A program made the position numbers and the translations under genes. Below are positions 1-10,415 of a stretch of DNA of 64,000 nt, piece by piece. The stretch comes from Pomphorhynchus laevis (taxonomy: Eukaryota; Acanthocephala; Palaeacanthocephala; Echinorhynchida; Pomphorhynchidae), in the NCBI GenBank assembly GCA_012934845.2, contig WNNJ02001570.1, positions 306,077 to 370,076 on the forward strand, written 5' to 3'. Under the pieces are notes generated by a model. That model saw only the letters and a list, made by a program, of their open reading frames with translations, did not search any database and had not been told where the DNA came from. Every line of letters starts with the position of its first letter. The stretch's first letter is position 1.

Positions 1-2
1 AT

Positions 3-2428
3 ATTCTTCAGTGGAATTCGGGAGGTGCTTCTGCCCTTAGACTTTTATCTGTTAGAGACGCAGATGTTATAGTCCTCCAGGAGACGCGGTCTATCCGTTT
101 CTCCCAGGACATTACTCGATTTATCCCAAAGCAAATTTGTTCCCACTATACTCCGTACATAACCCCACCTCACTCCTCTTCATCTCAAGGACTCTTGACC
201 CTAGTTAAATGCTCTTTAAGGTCCTCCCTACTGCTAAATTACTCTTGTCCTGCCCTGTCTTGTCTAGTAGTTTCACTCGTTAAGAACGGTAAACGCCTCA
301 GTCTAGCCAACGTCTACATTCGTCCAGGAGAGATTCACAAGAACCGTGACCTTCTGGATGGTATTATCGATAGCGGCTATGACATTGTACTAGGTGACTT
401 CAACGACAGAACTGGTCGTTGGATTAATGCTGCTCTCCGCAGAGCCAGGAACGGTTATCTTATTCACAAACCACCGTCCCCTACATTTCATTGCACATCA
501 ACGAATTCACTCCTCGACCTATTACTGCTCCACGAGAGATGGTTGTTAAAACCCTTCTGCACGGAGCAGTCGCGACAGCATCTGTCCACATCTCATGATC
601 TAATTCGCTGGCGGATAGAGGAGGATACGCTGCTTCGGAGAAGATTCCACTTTGACCCGATCAGAGTGGCTTTCTTCCAAGCTGCTATCCAACGCTTCCC
701 CCGAATTGGTAATGAGAATTTAACCGAATTTAATTCCTACCTCTCTTTGCAAGCTACCGCATTGCTTTCTACAACCTATAAAGGTCGCATTTTCAATCCC
801 ACTCCGACGAAACTCAAGGTTCTAGCAAAACTACTGAACCTCCCTAATCTCTCTTCTTCCGCCAGACAGACTCTCTCGAATGAATACTGGCGCATCAGAT
901 ATTGGTTCCAGCTGAGTAGGGATAGGGCGAGCATTGCTCGTCTTAACCCTTCTCAGTCTTCCTTTTGGAAGATTTTCAAGAAGGAGAAGTTTGCTTGTTG
1001 GATGGATAAGGCCTTGGGTTGGATCGGTAGAATTGGCCTTGATAAAGTTTTAGAAGAGTCACTTGCCTTACACAACTATGGAGCCACTCAATCTCCGCAA
1101 CCAATCCCGCCTTGGGGAGACTTCAGGAGTAGAGACTTATCTGTCACAGATATTCTCAACGCCTGGGGCCTCTTCCAAGCACCTCCAAAACCGTCGCTCC
1201 ACTCTCTTCTCGTGTCTGTCAGCTTTTGACAACCGATCAAAGAAGGGAGGTGGCCATCACAATGCTATTAGCCACCCCATCCGATGTAGCCGGCATCAAC
1301 ATTAGCAAGAGAATTTTTATTCCAAAAAAGTTTCCGGTCTCTTGTCCTAAAGACCTGCGGCCCATTTCGATTCAAAATTCCCTCGTATCGATCTACGAAA
1401 AAGCGCTTGCGCGTAGAATCCGCGATCATCTGATTAGGCGAAATTTAATCCCACCTGGTTTCCATGGGTTTGTCAAAGGTCGCTCGGTCCATTCAGCAGT
1501 TGGTGAAGTGCATCGGTTTTGTCAGGAGAACAGTCATCAGCTAGCTGTGGCAGTTTTCCTTGATTTTTCCGCTGCATTTGACCGCATCTCCATTCCCTTT
1601 GTTATCTCTTCTCTCAGGTCCCTCGGGTTGCCTGCGAGAATTGTTAACAGGGTGGAGATACTGCTGTACACCAAGCGATTTTATTATGATGACGACCCTG
1701 ATGCGCGTCAGTTCTACCCTATTACGGGTGTGCCTCAAGGTTCACCACTTTCTCCAATCTTATATCTTGCTGCCTCAATTATTCTATTTAAAATATTTAA
1801 ACGTGAACAACGTCTAGTGGTGTACGCTGATGACACCACAGCCCTGTTCACTGGACGCAGGTGCAAAGACGTAGTCTCGGACATCAGCCGCTTCTTTTTA
1901 AGATTAAAAGACCAGTTGCCTAGATCCAACCTTATTCTAAACTCCGCTAAATCGCAGGTGGTTGTCTTTCATGGCTCCCCTGCAACCAAGAAAAAACTTA
2001 AGAGACTAGCACTCTCTACGCTCTCCTCCATATTTGCATCCGAACCACTCCCTGTCTTCACAAGTCGAGTAAAATACCTGGGGTTCACCGTTTCGGTGAA
2101 CTGGTCGGCGAAAGCCGACCTGGATAGACTCAAACGTATCCTGAAGAAAGCTAGGTGGGCTCTGAAACGGGCCCAGCATCTGTCGTTGAATGGGAAAATC
2201 CAGGTGCGCCTTTGGGGTACCTGGGCTATCTCGGGATTAGTCTTCTTCTCAAGAGGACGTCCCCCAGAGCAAAGGCTAAGGTTTCTTAAGCTCCTCGTCT
2301 CTCGTTTACCCAACATCGTCCGCACCGATTGGATTCTTCGGGAGGTGAAAGACCCCGGGTGGTTCAATCGGAAAGCGGCGTGCTGGATTGGTTGGTGGGC
2401 TCAGATCCCCATTGATTTGAGGCCTTAA
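3..2428 (+). pseudogene. LINE family A ORF2 (APE + RT), one frameshift
   Basis: This is the ORF2 polyprotein of an APE-type LINE; the start lies left of the window. The first frame (3-1229) carries the endonuclease: QWNSGG near position 10, QETR near 85, GDFND near 403 and SHD near 593. The second frame (about 1168-2428) carries reverse transcriptase: DLRPISI, FLDFSAAFD (motif A), GVPQGSPLSP (motif B) and YADDTT (motif C), then a thumb with a Trp-rich C-terminus. The frames join at about 1166, where GGGG in the copy at 62.75 kb reads GGG here, so a single-base loss broke the gene. ORF1 is absent because of the window edge. The APE start resembles the I/Jockey group; the clade is inferred, not tested. 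Confidence 0.9.
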
Positions 2429-2560
2429 TAGGAAGAAGACAAAGAAATTGTTGACCTATTTTTTCTATTGACTGACTGTTTATTTTTTTAAATGGACTTC
2501 TTGTTAAACGACACTTCCATTTATGTATTTTTATTAATAAAGTCTTATTATTATTAAAAA
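2429..2560 (+). other. 3' UTR and TTA tail of LINE family A
   Basis: About 130 bases after the ORF2 stop hold an AATAAA signal (near 2536) and end in a short TTATTATTA tail. The next retroelement fragment starts directly after it. Confidence 0.65.
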
Positions 2561-2561
2561 T

Positions 2562-2975
2562 TCCACAACGACCCTTGATCGTAATTCTAGAGTTGATGTT
2601 GCGTGTTACGGTCTGTTTGGGGATAAGACGGAGCGGTCATTATTTGACATTTGTGTTTTCAGCCATCTTGCTCCTTCTTATTCATCTGGCACGACAAGCA
2701 ATGCTTTTAACTATCACGAGGCTAGAAAAAACTCGAAGTATGATGAAAGAATAGCACGGTTTGAACGATCGTCATTTTATCCTATTGTTCTTGCCTCCAA
2801 CGGTGCCCTTGGCAGTACAGCATAGATGATTTTAAAGAAAATAGCAAAGATACGAGCAGATAGAACTTGCGATAATTACAGCGCCTGTATCCGAAATATA
2901 AGGAGTAGAGTCGGTTTTGCTTTAGCAAAAATGTCTTCGATGTCTATACGTGCTGCTCGTACGTCGAAAATTTAG
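2562..2975 (+). pseudogene. REL retrotransposon fragment a (C-terminus)
   Basis: A 5'-truncated piece covers only the restriction-like endonuclease region shared by copies b to H. Visible markers are SRVDVAC (catalytic Asp), ERSLFDICVF, YHEARKNSKY (Lys) and the C-terminal SMSIRAARTS. One in-frame TAG lies at 2823-2825. It is a dead fragment squeezed between the LINE A tail and fragment b. Confidence 0.8.
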
Positions 2976-3113
2976 TCAGTTAGTCAGCATGGAACAAGAC
3001 TTAATAACAATTATTTGACTGTATTCTTAAATGTTTGTATTTTTTTAAAATAAAAAAATTAAACAAGTAATAATATTATTATAGTATTATTATTAAACAA
3101 GTAGTTTTTTTCA
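2976..3113 (+). other. AT-rich tail and spacer
   Basis: This is A-rich and TTA-rich sequence, with AATAAAA-like stretches and two copies of ATTAAACAAGTA. It is best read as the 3' UTR and tail of fragment a. No gene is seen. Confidence 0.5.
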
Positions 3114-4607
3114 TCGTCTGCTTACCAGAAATGGTACGCAGACGATGCCAACTTCGTCGGCACTCCCGAACAATTAAAAAAAGTTTGGGATATTCTTGTC
3201 AATGAAGGGCCAAAATATGGATATCACGTCAACCCAACGAAATCACAAATTCTTTCTGATCTCCCGCTCAGTCAAAGCGAGCTTCCCTCACCCCACATGC
3301 AACCTTTACACTCAGGGTTGTTTTTACCTGGTGTCCCAATTGGTTCCGTGGCATTTGACGAGTCAACGATCTCCCAATTGTCAAGCAAGTGGGAATTTCT
3401 CATTTCTCGACTATCTGATGTCGCAACGATCGATCCACAAGTCGCCTACGTCGGACTTACTCGAGCCGTCCAAGCTAAGTGGACACATGTACTACGAACT
3501 TGCCGCTGCGAACCGATCTGGCTATCGGGATTAGCCAATGCACTTAAATCTTTACTACTTACAAGACTTACAGCTGGGGCATGCAGTGATGAGTGGTACG
3601 AAATTCTGACTTCACCACTCAAAATGGGAGGATTGGGGGTGTGCGACCCACTATTCGTGGCCCCTCTAGATTACGAAGACTCTGTCAGTATGTGTTCGAA
3701 TTACGACAGCAATCATACTGGAGACCCACTACGAGAGGCCCAGAAAATGACCACCAATCAGATCGCCGTTCGTCGCAGGTTAGCTTTCGAGAGACGCGCA
3801 AACGGAATCAACCCTTCGTTTACCGAAGCGACCAAAAAGATTATCGAACACGCATCAAAAGACGGAGCATCTGCTTGGTTAAGCGCCCTACCATTACGCC
3901 ACGAAAATTTCCACGTTACCGCAAAAGAATTCACAGACGCCATCTCAACACGATACGGCCAATTGCCAGTGGACTTAATAGGAAAACGTTGCCCATGCGG
4001 CGCGAACCTCGAAATCGGACACGCACTCGCATGCAAAAAGGGAGGGATGCCAACTATCAGACACGACGGGGTACGTGACATCATCGCACGCGAACTAACA
4101 AGCGTATGTCATAGTGTCGAGATTGAACCCCAACTGTCTCCGGTTCCAGACAACCTTCAATTCAACTCTTCTTCGACATCGCGAGACTACGGCGCTCGTT
4201 TGTATGTGGTAGGGTCAGGACTATACGGTGCACGGTACGAGCGGACATTTATCGATGTCAGCGTCGTCTCAATCTTTGCTCAATCGTTCATCAACCGCAA
4301 CCCTGACTCTTCGTTCGAGTTCAACGAAAACAGGAAGACGTCCAAATACGGAGAAAGAATCACCACAGTGGAACACAGCTCGTTCGTACCAGTCATATTC
4401 TCTTCTTCAGGCGGACTTGGAAATCAAGCCAGCACGCTGATTAAGAAAATCGCAAAAGCGAAGTCCGCTCGAAGCACAGTCAGCTACGCTGAAACTATGA
4501 TCAACATAAAACGTCGACTGGCGTTCGCAGTCGCCAGATCCGCATCAGCCTGTCTTCGAGCCCCCAGAAGCTCCCGCGGCATCAAGATTTTGTCTGTCGA
4601 CCTTTGA
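3114..4607 (+). CDS. REL retrotransposon fragment b (RT palm/thumb + CCHC + REL), open frame
   Basis: About 497 codons stay open from RT motif C (WYADDANFVG, about 3132) to the stop. Order: RT palm end and thumb (KMGGLGVCDP), linker (GASAWLSALPLRHE), a C-x-C-x7-H-x3-C knuckle (CPCG...GHALAC, about 3991-4035), RHDGVRD, then a REL-like domain with RYERTFIDVSV and KTSKYGERI. Motifs 0 to B are missing, so this is a 5' truncation. The position that is Asp in the sibling copies (R-L-D) reads Tyr here (TAT at 4203-4205), so the endonuclease is probably dead even though the frame is open. REL assignment is by motif pattern only. Confidence 0.85.
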   Translation, partial: SSAYQKWYADDANFVGTPEQLKKVWDILVNEGPKYGYHVNPTKSQILSDLPLSQSELPSPHMQPLHSGLFLPGVPIGSVAFDESTISQLSSKWEFLISRLSDVATIDPQVAYVGLTRAVQAKWTHVLRTCRCEPIWLSGLANALKSLLLTRLTAGACSDEWYEILTSPLKMGGLGVCDPLFVAPLDYEDSVSMCSNYDSNHTGDPLREAQKMTTNQIAVRRRLAFERRANGINPSFTEATKKIIEHASKDGASAWLSALPLRHENFHVTAKEFTDAISTRYGQLPVDLIGKRCPCGANLEIGHALACKKGGMPTIRHDGVRDIIARELTSVCHSVEIEPQLSPVPDNLQFNSSSTSRDYGARLYVVGSGLYGARYERTFIDVSVVSIFAQSFINRNPDSSFEFNENRKTSKYGERITTVEHSSFVPVIFSSSGGLGNQASTLIKKIAKAKSARSTVSYAETMINIKRRLAFAVARSASACLRAPRSSRGIKILSVDL

Positions 4608-4691
4608 ATTTTTTATAACTCAGTTACTTATACACATGTAAATCGTTTATCAAAAAAAAATTAAAAAAAAACACAAAAAAAATTAAACAAC
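4608..4691 (+). other. 3' UTR of REL fragment b
   Basis: Short AT-rich stretch with several runs of A broken by TT or C, ending at the junction with the family B fragment. Confidence 0.5.
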
Positions 4692-6206
4692 TTATTCTCG
4701 GTTAATGAGCTGTCAATAGCTCTTCGCAATATGGCTCCTCGTAAAGCTGCGGGATCCGATCTTCTTTGTGTCGAGCAAATTAAACAATCTTTCTTCTGTC
4801 TTGCTCATTTTTGGACTTACTTCTTTAATTGTCTTCTATTAGGTGATCCATTTCCATATGGTTGGAGAGATGGTATTATCAAAGTACTTTATAAAGGTAA
4901 AGGCGACCCAGAATAAGAAAACTCCTATCATGGAATTACACTTCTGAATCATTGCTATAAATTTTTAACACACGTTATTGCTTCCAGATTAATTCAACAT
5001 TGTCATGATTCTCTCCCAGAAGAGCAGTATGGTTTTCGACCTAATAGATCAACGACAGATGCAATAAACACTGTTAGACGATCTGTAATCGACGAATTTC
5101 AACAACATCGATCTATTTATGTTATTTTTATTGATTTCCAAAAAGCTTTCGACTCAGTTGATAGAAAACTTTTCTTAGAAAAGTTAGCGCGTAGTGTAGG
5201 TTTAGGCGGTCCTATTCTTTATTTATTGAATTCTATTTTGCAACCAAACGTTCTTCGCATTTTTGACGGCATAAATTATTCAAATGAGGTTCTTGCCAAT
5301 TGTGGTGTCCTTCAGGGCGACCCTCTAAGTCCTTTGTTATTCAGTTTCTTCATTGCTGATCTTCCTAGCAGTCTAAGTCACAATCTTTTAGATATTTCAT
5401 GTGTATTATATGCAGACGATCTTGCTATTATTTCCAAATCTATTTCTAATGCCCAAGTAGCTTTAAACTCGCTCTTAGCATTCTGTTTTACTAATCGTAT
5501 TCGAGTGAACCGTGAAAAGTCTAAGGTAATTAAGTTCCGAAGAGGAGGTCGACTAAGTCGATCGGACATTCTATGCTATCAAGACGCTCCGCTCGATTTT
5601 GAATCGAAGTATCTGTATCTTGGAATGTTAATCACAGCTAGATGGTCTTTTTATCAACATTTTGAACTTAAATGTGATAAAATTGTGAAGGCAACATCTG
5701 GACTGTCCGAACTAGGCAAATTATCTTTTGAGGCAGGGTTACGATATTTTTATATAATGTTGCTTCCAAGACTACAATATGGACTAGCTTGTATCTTGGT
5801 AGACTTGACTTCAGAAAACTTTTACCAGTTAGATAAGTGCCTGTCAAGATTTATAAAAAGGTTGGTAGGCGTATCTCCAAAAACTTCATCCACGGCTGTT
5901 CAAGTTCTAGCAATGTTGCCTCCTTTATCAGTTTCATTGCAGAAAGAGATGAATCTTCCTTTGACTGATGGTTTTCTTAAAAATCTAAATTTATTCGACG
6001 GCAAAGTACTTAAACTTGATCAGGGTATCTATCAGACTCCTGCTTTTCTTCAAACAGCTTGGCGTAGCCCTCTCGCAAGTAAGCGCACTTTAATCTGGAG
6101 AGCTTCGCTTGACGGATATAACCCCAAGTTCTGTAAAAAAGGAAGAATCATACATGAACGATCATCAACTTGTGTATGCTGTTTTTGCAACACAGCATGC
6201 TCATAA
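4692..6206 (+). pseudogene. LINE family B ORF2 fragment (RT)
   Basis: A 5'-truncated reverse transcriptase starts just before APRKAAGSD (motif 0/1). It continues through KVLYKGKG, GFRPNRSTTDA, FIDFQKAFDSVD (A), GVLQGDPLSPLLFS (B) and YADDLAII (C), and has a long thumb and C-terminus ending in Cys residues. The frame is open apart from one TAA at 4914-4916. It is the same family as the element at 21.7-24.7 kb: KVLYKGKG/KILYKGKG and IFDG match. The endonuclease half is absent. Confidence 0.88.
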
Positions 6207-6469
6207 CTCTTACATGTATTTTCCTGTGCTCATTTGCCTTGTTTATCTTTAAAAACAATAGATACGCTGAAGTGGGGGTAGGCTTATAGGCTTATTTCGG
6301 CTGACGATGCGTACCTGTGTCACGTACAATCAATTCGAGCCAATCAATGAAATTTTAAGCAGCTCAAGAAATAAGAAGAAAGACAACTGTTCTGACTTTA
6401 TATTTGTTATCTTATAATCTTTTTTTATATGCCCAAGCCGATAGGCGAAGAGGCTTTAATAAATCACTA
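6207..6469 (+). other. 3' UTR of LINE family B fragment
   Basis: Non-coding tail with AATAAA near 6458, running into TTA-type repeats. Nothing else recognised. Confidence 0.5.
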
Positions 6470-6629
6470 CATTAATATTATTATTAATAATAATAAAAGT
6501 TTGAGATACAATTATATTATTATACTATTATACTATTGTTTATATTACTATTATATACTATTATATTACTATTATACTATTATACTATTATACTATTATT
6601 TATATTATTAATAATAATAAAAGTTTATA
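6470..6629. repeat. TTA/TAT microsatellite
   Basis: About 150 bases of ATT, TAT and TACTATTA repeats. It contains a shortened variant of the AAAAGTTTGAGA motif (near 6495) seen more fully near 8027 and 35094. It separates the family B tail from REL fragment c. Confidence 0.85.
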
Positions 6630-7904
6630 AATACCAGGGTAACATCCTGGGCATCCACACTTGAAAGATTAGTTGAAGTTAGTAAAATTGATCGACAAAC
6701 TGCTTATTCCGGGTTAATACACTCTGTGCAATGGAAATGGATATATACTTACAGAACAGTACCAATGTGCACGGATGTCACTAGATGTCTTAAAAACCTA
6801 TTGTATAGCGGTTTTATTGAGTCAATCACACAAGCGAAAATTGAACAAGCACATAAAGAATTATTAACTCTACCGTTCAAGTTAGGGGGCATTGGGTTAG
6901 TTGATCCGGAATACATCGCTGACTTGGAGTACGATTATTCTCGTAGAATGTACGAAACCTATCGAGACGGATATACGGGAGAAAACCTGAGGGATGTTCA
7001 AACTCAAATAGCTAGAAATATTTCATACATGAGATTAAATGTAGCCAAATCGAGGAAAGAATTAATACTAAAATCTCTACCATCGGATTACTTTAAGATA
7101 TTGGCACATGCTAGTTACAAGGGAGCTTCATCGTGGCTATCTTCCCTACCTCTACGTCACGAGGGGTTTCGGCTTACAAACAATGAGTTTAGCGATGCAT
7201 TAGCAGGTCGCTATGGATGGTCTTTGCGAGCATTAGAAAATAAAAAATGCATATGTTCTTCAGAAATGACTATCAATCATGCATTTTCGTGCAAGACCGG
7301 AGCGCTACCATCTATCAGGCATAATGAAGTAAGGGATATATTTTCTCATCTCTTAAGCGGGATATGCAGTGGCGTGGAGGTTGAACCAGTATTAGCAACC
7401 GTTCCATCTGATTATCGTTTTAACAACAATAGCACAAGCATATCGAAAGAAGCGCGTCTGGATGTTGTATGTAGTGGACTATTCGGAAGCCGGTTTGAGC
7501 GGACATTTTTGGATGTCGCAATATTTAATGTACATGCTCCCTCTAACTCCCGAACTGAGTGTAAGGCTGACTTTGAATACCATGAAAAACGAAAAATTTC
7601 GAAGTATGGAGAGCGAATTTTAAGTTTAGAACAGGCGCATTTCAGTCCGTTAATTTTTTCGTCTTCAGGAGGATCAAGTCAGGAATCGAATAGGATAATG
7701 AAGCAAATAGCGTCAAAATTAAGCTCAAAACGCGAACTCCCATATCCTCAAATAATAAAAAATATACGAGAGAAAATTTCATTTGCCTTAGCTCGTGCTG
7801 CATCTGCCTGTTTAAGAGCGCCACGCTCTACATATGGAAAACCTATTCACGATCATTTTCGATCAACAGAAGAGATGTCACGAAAGCCGGAAGATTCGAA
7901 TTAA
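6630..7904 (+). CDS. REL retrotransposon fragment c, open frame
   Basis: The frame is open from about 6636 to 7904 and covers the RT thumb, CCHC and REL regions of the same superfamily as fragment b. Markers are QWKWIYTYRT, KLGGIGLVDPEY, GASSWLSSLPLRHE, CICSS...NHAFSC (knuckle), IRHNEVRD, ARLDVVC (intact Asp), RFERTFLDVAIF and KISKYGERI. It is 5'-truncated after the RT active site. Divergence from copy b shows it is a separate subfamily. Confidence 0.85.
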   Translation, partial: NTRVTSWASTLERLVEVSKIDRQTAYSGLIHSVQWKWIYTYRTVPMCTDVTRCLKNLLYSGFIESITQAKIEQAHKELLTLPFKLGGIGLVDPEYIADLEYDYSRRMYETYRDGYTGENLRDVQTQIARNISYMRLNVAKSRKELILKSLPSDYFKILAHASYKGASSWLSSLPLRHEGFRLTNNEFSDALAGRYGWSLRALENKKCICSSEMTINHAFSCKTGALPSIRHNEVRDIFSHLLSGICSGVEVEPVLATVPSDYRFNNNSTSISKEARLDVVCSGLFGSRFERTFLDVAIFNVHAPSNSRTECKADFEYHEKRKISKYGERILSLEQAHFSPLIFSSSGGSSQESNRIMKQIASKLSSKRELPYPQIIKNIREKISFALARAASACLRAPRSTYGKPIHDHFRSTEEMSRKPEDSN

Positions 7905-8071
7905 AGAGAAATAACTTAGCTTATGATTGGATTTTTGAATTCTTTAGTTCTTTACTTTTGGACACATTCTTGTATGTTTTACGAAAATAAAAATTTTTCT
8001 TTAAAAAAAATAAAAAAAAAATAAAAGTTTGAGATCTAAAGTAAATACAATTATTTATTGTATTATTTATT
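7905..8071 (+). other. 3' tail plus shared flank motif
   Basis: The 3' UTR of fragment c ends in A-rich AAAAAAATAAAA-type sequence. It is followed at about 8027 by AAAAGTTTGAGATCTAAAG and then TAAATACAATT. The same string follows the viral fossil near 35094. Fragment d begins immediately after it. Confidence 0.6.
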
Positions 8072-8776
8072 GAATTCAGAGATGCTCTTGCGTTGCGATA
8101 TGGCTTTGACTCTATCGGGATTCCCAAGGACAAGTGTGTGTGTGGTGATGATGCGAAACTCCCACATTTGCTTTCGTGCAAGCGAGGAGGTGTTGTAATA
8201 ACAAGGCATAACGCCTTACGCGATTTCTTGGCCACCGAAATATCACAGGTGTGTACTGGGGTTGGTGTCGAACCGATATTACAACGGGTAGATAGTGATC
8301 ACTGTTTTGATCATCGGGTCACTTGTCGAAGTGACGACGCGCGACTCGACATCGTCTGCATTGGGCTTTCTGACGCCAGATATGAGCGAACGTTCTTTGA
8401 CGTTACGGTTTTCAACCATTTTGCTCCATCGTGTGCGTCTACGAGAAAAGCTGCATTTGATTTTCATGAAGCGAGAAAAAGATCAAAATACGCGGAACGT
8501 ATCATCGATATCGAAAGGAGTAGATTTATGCCGCTGGTGTTCACGGCTTCTGGTGCTGCGGGACCCGACGCCATGGTTTTGCTCAGGACAATTGCTCGAT
8601 TGCGTTCATCACGTGGGAATAAAAGCTATGCTGAATGCCTGTGTGGCCTCAGAAGGTCCATAAGTTTGCTGCTGTGTCGTGCTGCCTCACATGCAATCAG
8701 AGGGTGCCGGTCGACTAGGGGTCACCCATATAGTCGTGGATCCGAACGGATGGATGATTCTAATGTTTTAGAATAA
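8072..8776 (+). CDS. REL retrotransposon fragment d, open frame
   Basis: An open fragment runs from FRDALALRYG to the stop. It has the knuckle CVCGD...PHLLSC, ITRHNALRD, ARLDIVC, RYERTFFDVTVFN, KRSKYAERI and ASHAIRGCRSTRG. It covers only the CCHC and REL part, truncated just upstream of the knuckle. The catalytic-looking Asp, Asp and Lys positions are all present. Confidence 0.83.
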   Translation, partial: EFRDALALRYGFDSIGIPKDKCVCGDDAKLPHLLSCKRGGVVITRHNALRDFLATEISQVCTGVGVEPILQRVDSDHCFDHRVTCRSDDARLDIVCIGLSDARYERTFFDVTVFNHFAPSCASTRKAAFDFHEARKRSKYAERIIDIERSRFMPLVFTASGAAGPDAMVLLRTIARLRSSRGNKSYAECLCGLRRSISLLLCRAASHAIRGCRSTRGHPYSRGSERMDDSNVLE

Positions 8777-9049
8777 ATAATAATACATAACAATGTTAAA
8801 TGTATATTGGCCTATTTGAAGGAACCATATGTTGTAATTAATAATATATTTAAAAAAATTAAAAAATAAAAAAATAAAAAAATAAAAAAAAATTATTTAT
8901 TGTATTGTTATTATTTATTATTTATCAATTATTTATTGTGAATCGCACAAGTCTAATTCCAATACATTTTCTGAGCTGCGCAACGCACTCCGAATATGCC
9001 TGGTTGTTGCTCCTAGTAGCTATCTTCGCCGCAGCGTCTGCTTTGCTGG
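8777..9049 (+). other. 3' tail of fragment d and unassigned sequence
   Basis: An A-rich and TTATTTATT-rich tail (8777-8935) is followed by about 110 bases without a clear frame. A 23-base tandem repeat (GCAGCGTCTGCTTTGCTG plus GACCG) spans about 9031-9076. Confidence 0.45.
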
Positions 9050-9245
9050 ACCGGCAGCGTCTGCTTTGCTGAAGAACTTAGCTAGAAAAATATCAGATAA
9101 AAAACGAACAGACTATAGTGATGATATGAGCGCTTTGCGCACATCAATCGGCATATCTTCGGCTATAATGGTATCGGCTTGCTTAAGAGCATCAAGATCA
9201 AAGATCCTGCGCCATTCTGGCAACATTCCAATACGGAGACGGTGA
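9050..9245 (+). pseudogene. REL retrotransposon fragment e (extreme C-terminus)
   Basis: About 64 codons match the C-terminal end of the REL family: ASALLKNLARKIS, ALRTSIGISSA and MVSACLRASRSK, ending in TGA at 9243-9245. Too short for any catalytic residue. Confidence 0.65.
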
Positions 9246-9477
9246 TTACATCAAATGAATACTTATTTTAATTTTGTTTGTTTTAAATGAGCCCATTTGC
9301 GGGATACCTTGAATGTAATTTTTGAAATAAATCAGGTATATATTTAAAAAAAATTATTATCAAACATTATTATTAATAAACATTTTTGAAGAGTAATATT
9401 TTTTATTTTTTATTTGTGACTCAATTGCGCTGGCTTTGTAAATAAATTATCTTTATAAAAAAATTATTATTATTAAA
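9246..9477 (+). other. Stacked retroelement 3' tails
   Basis: No gene is seen. The motif GCCCATTTGCGGG lies near 9291 and recurs near 15938 and, with one change, near 20766. Two AATAAA/A-rich/TTA tails follow. Confidence 0.5.
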
Positions 9478-9719
9478 TCTACAACGATTTGTCACGTTCT
9501 ACAAGTAAACCTACAATTTTTTACATTCGGACATCTAACAGTCAACAAAGCCGTACGCCCAGGGCACATCCCGGGGTGCGCAAATTAAGTTGACCTCGAA
9601 ATGACAAAAGGCAAACCTCGAAAGAGGTTTGCTTTTTGTAATAAAAGAGTCATTTTGTCTGATCACAATATTAAGAAAAGAAAAAAAAAGAAAAAAAGTA
9701 GTTCAGCAATAATAAATTC
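9478..9719 (-). other. 3' UTR of LINE D with hairpins
   Basis: The non-coding 3' region holds a perfect hairpin at 9612-9633 (9-bp stem GCAAACCTC, loop GAAA on the plus strand) and a GC-rich imperfect hairpin near 9558-9580. It ends in a TTA tail. LINE RTs often recognise 3' UTR structure; that role here is inference. Confidence 0.55.
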
Positions 9720-10412
9720 TCACATATAGGTATATATTTCCTGCAAAGAATCTTCTCTTTTTATCCACATGCTCAGCGCATTCTGGAAAGATTTGTACTG
9801 TGCCATAGACACGATCGAATTCGGCAATCGGTTCCATAGGTTTACCGCTCTGTGAGATAATCGCAAGTATCTATGACATTTCCCGTGTGATTGCACAACA
9901 ACTGATAAAGAGTGTCATCTGTGGCTCGGGCGATCATTTAGAATAACGGATTCCGATGGATAACCAGGAAAGACATGGATCATTCGCCATAACTGTAATA
10001 AATCATTGTACACATATCTCTTGTAAACTGAAGTAATATTTAGTTGGCTTAGTCTATCACAGTAGGCGATGTTCCGAAGACCAGAACATAGCTTGGAAAA
10101 TCGGCGAAGAATCTTTTCTAATTGGTTTATTTCACCACGCGTAGAAGGAAAAGTCGCCGGCGAAGCATAATCAATGATTGGTCTGATCAACGCCTTATAT
10201 AATAGTGAGAACTGAGACGGTGGAAGCGAACTAAAGGTATTTTTGATCATGTAAATAATTTTTCTCGACGTGTTGCATATATTTTCAGTATTGAGGTCGG
10301 TTTTAAACGAATTCTGAACAATTATCCCAAGATCTTTTGTATACGAATTTGTGGGAATAATCTCACCGCAAACAGAATAATCACATGAGACGTTCTTAAC
10401 GCTAACAAAACA
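9720..10412 (-). pseudogene. LINE D ORF2, C-terminal half
   Basis: This piece has the palm/thumb and C-terminal domain of a CR1/Jockey-like RT: DLGIIVQNSFKTDLN, LLYKALIRPIIDYASP, LEKILRRFSKLC and YCDRLSQLNITSVYKRYVYNDL. A TGA near 9918 is followed by the usual end (HRAVNLWNRLPNSIV...) to a stop at 9720-9722. The 5' side stops at the LINE C insertion. Confidence 0.85.
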
Positions 10413-10415
10413 GAT

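Noticed and set aside
6429..6611. 60-codon open frame of Ile/Tyr/Leu
   Set aside because: It is a translation of the TTA/TAT microsatellite.
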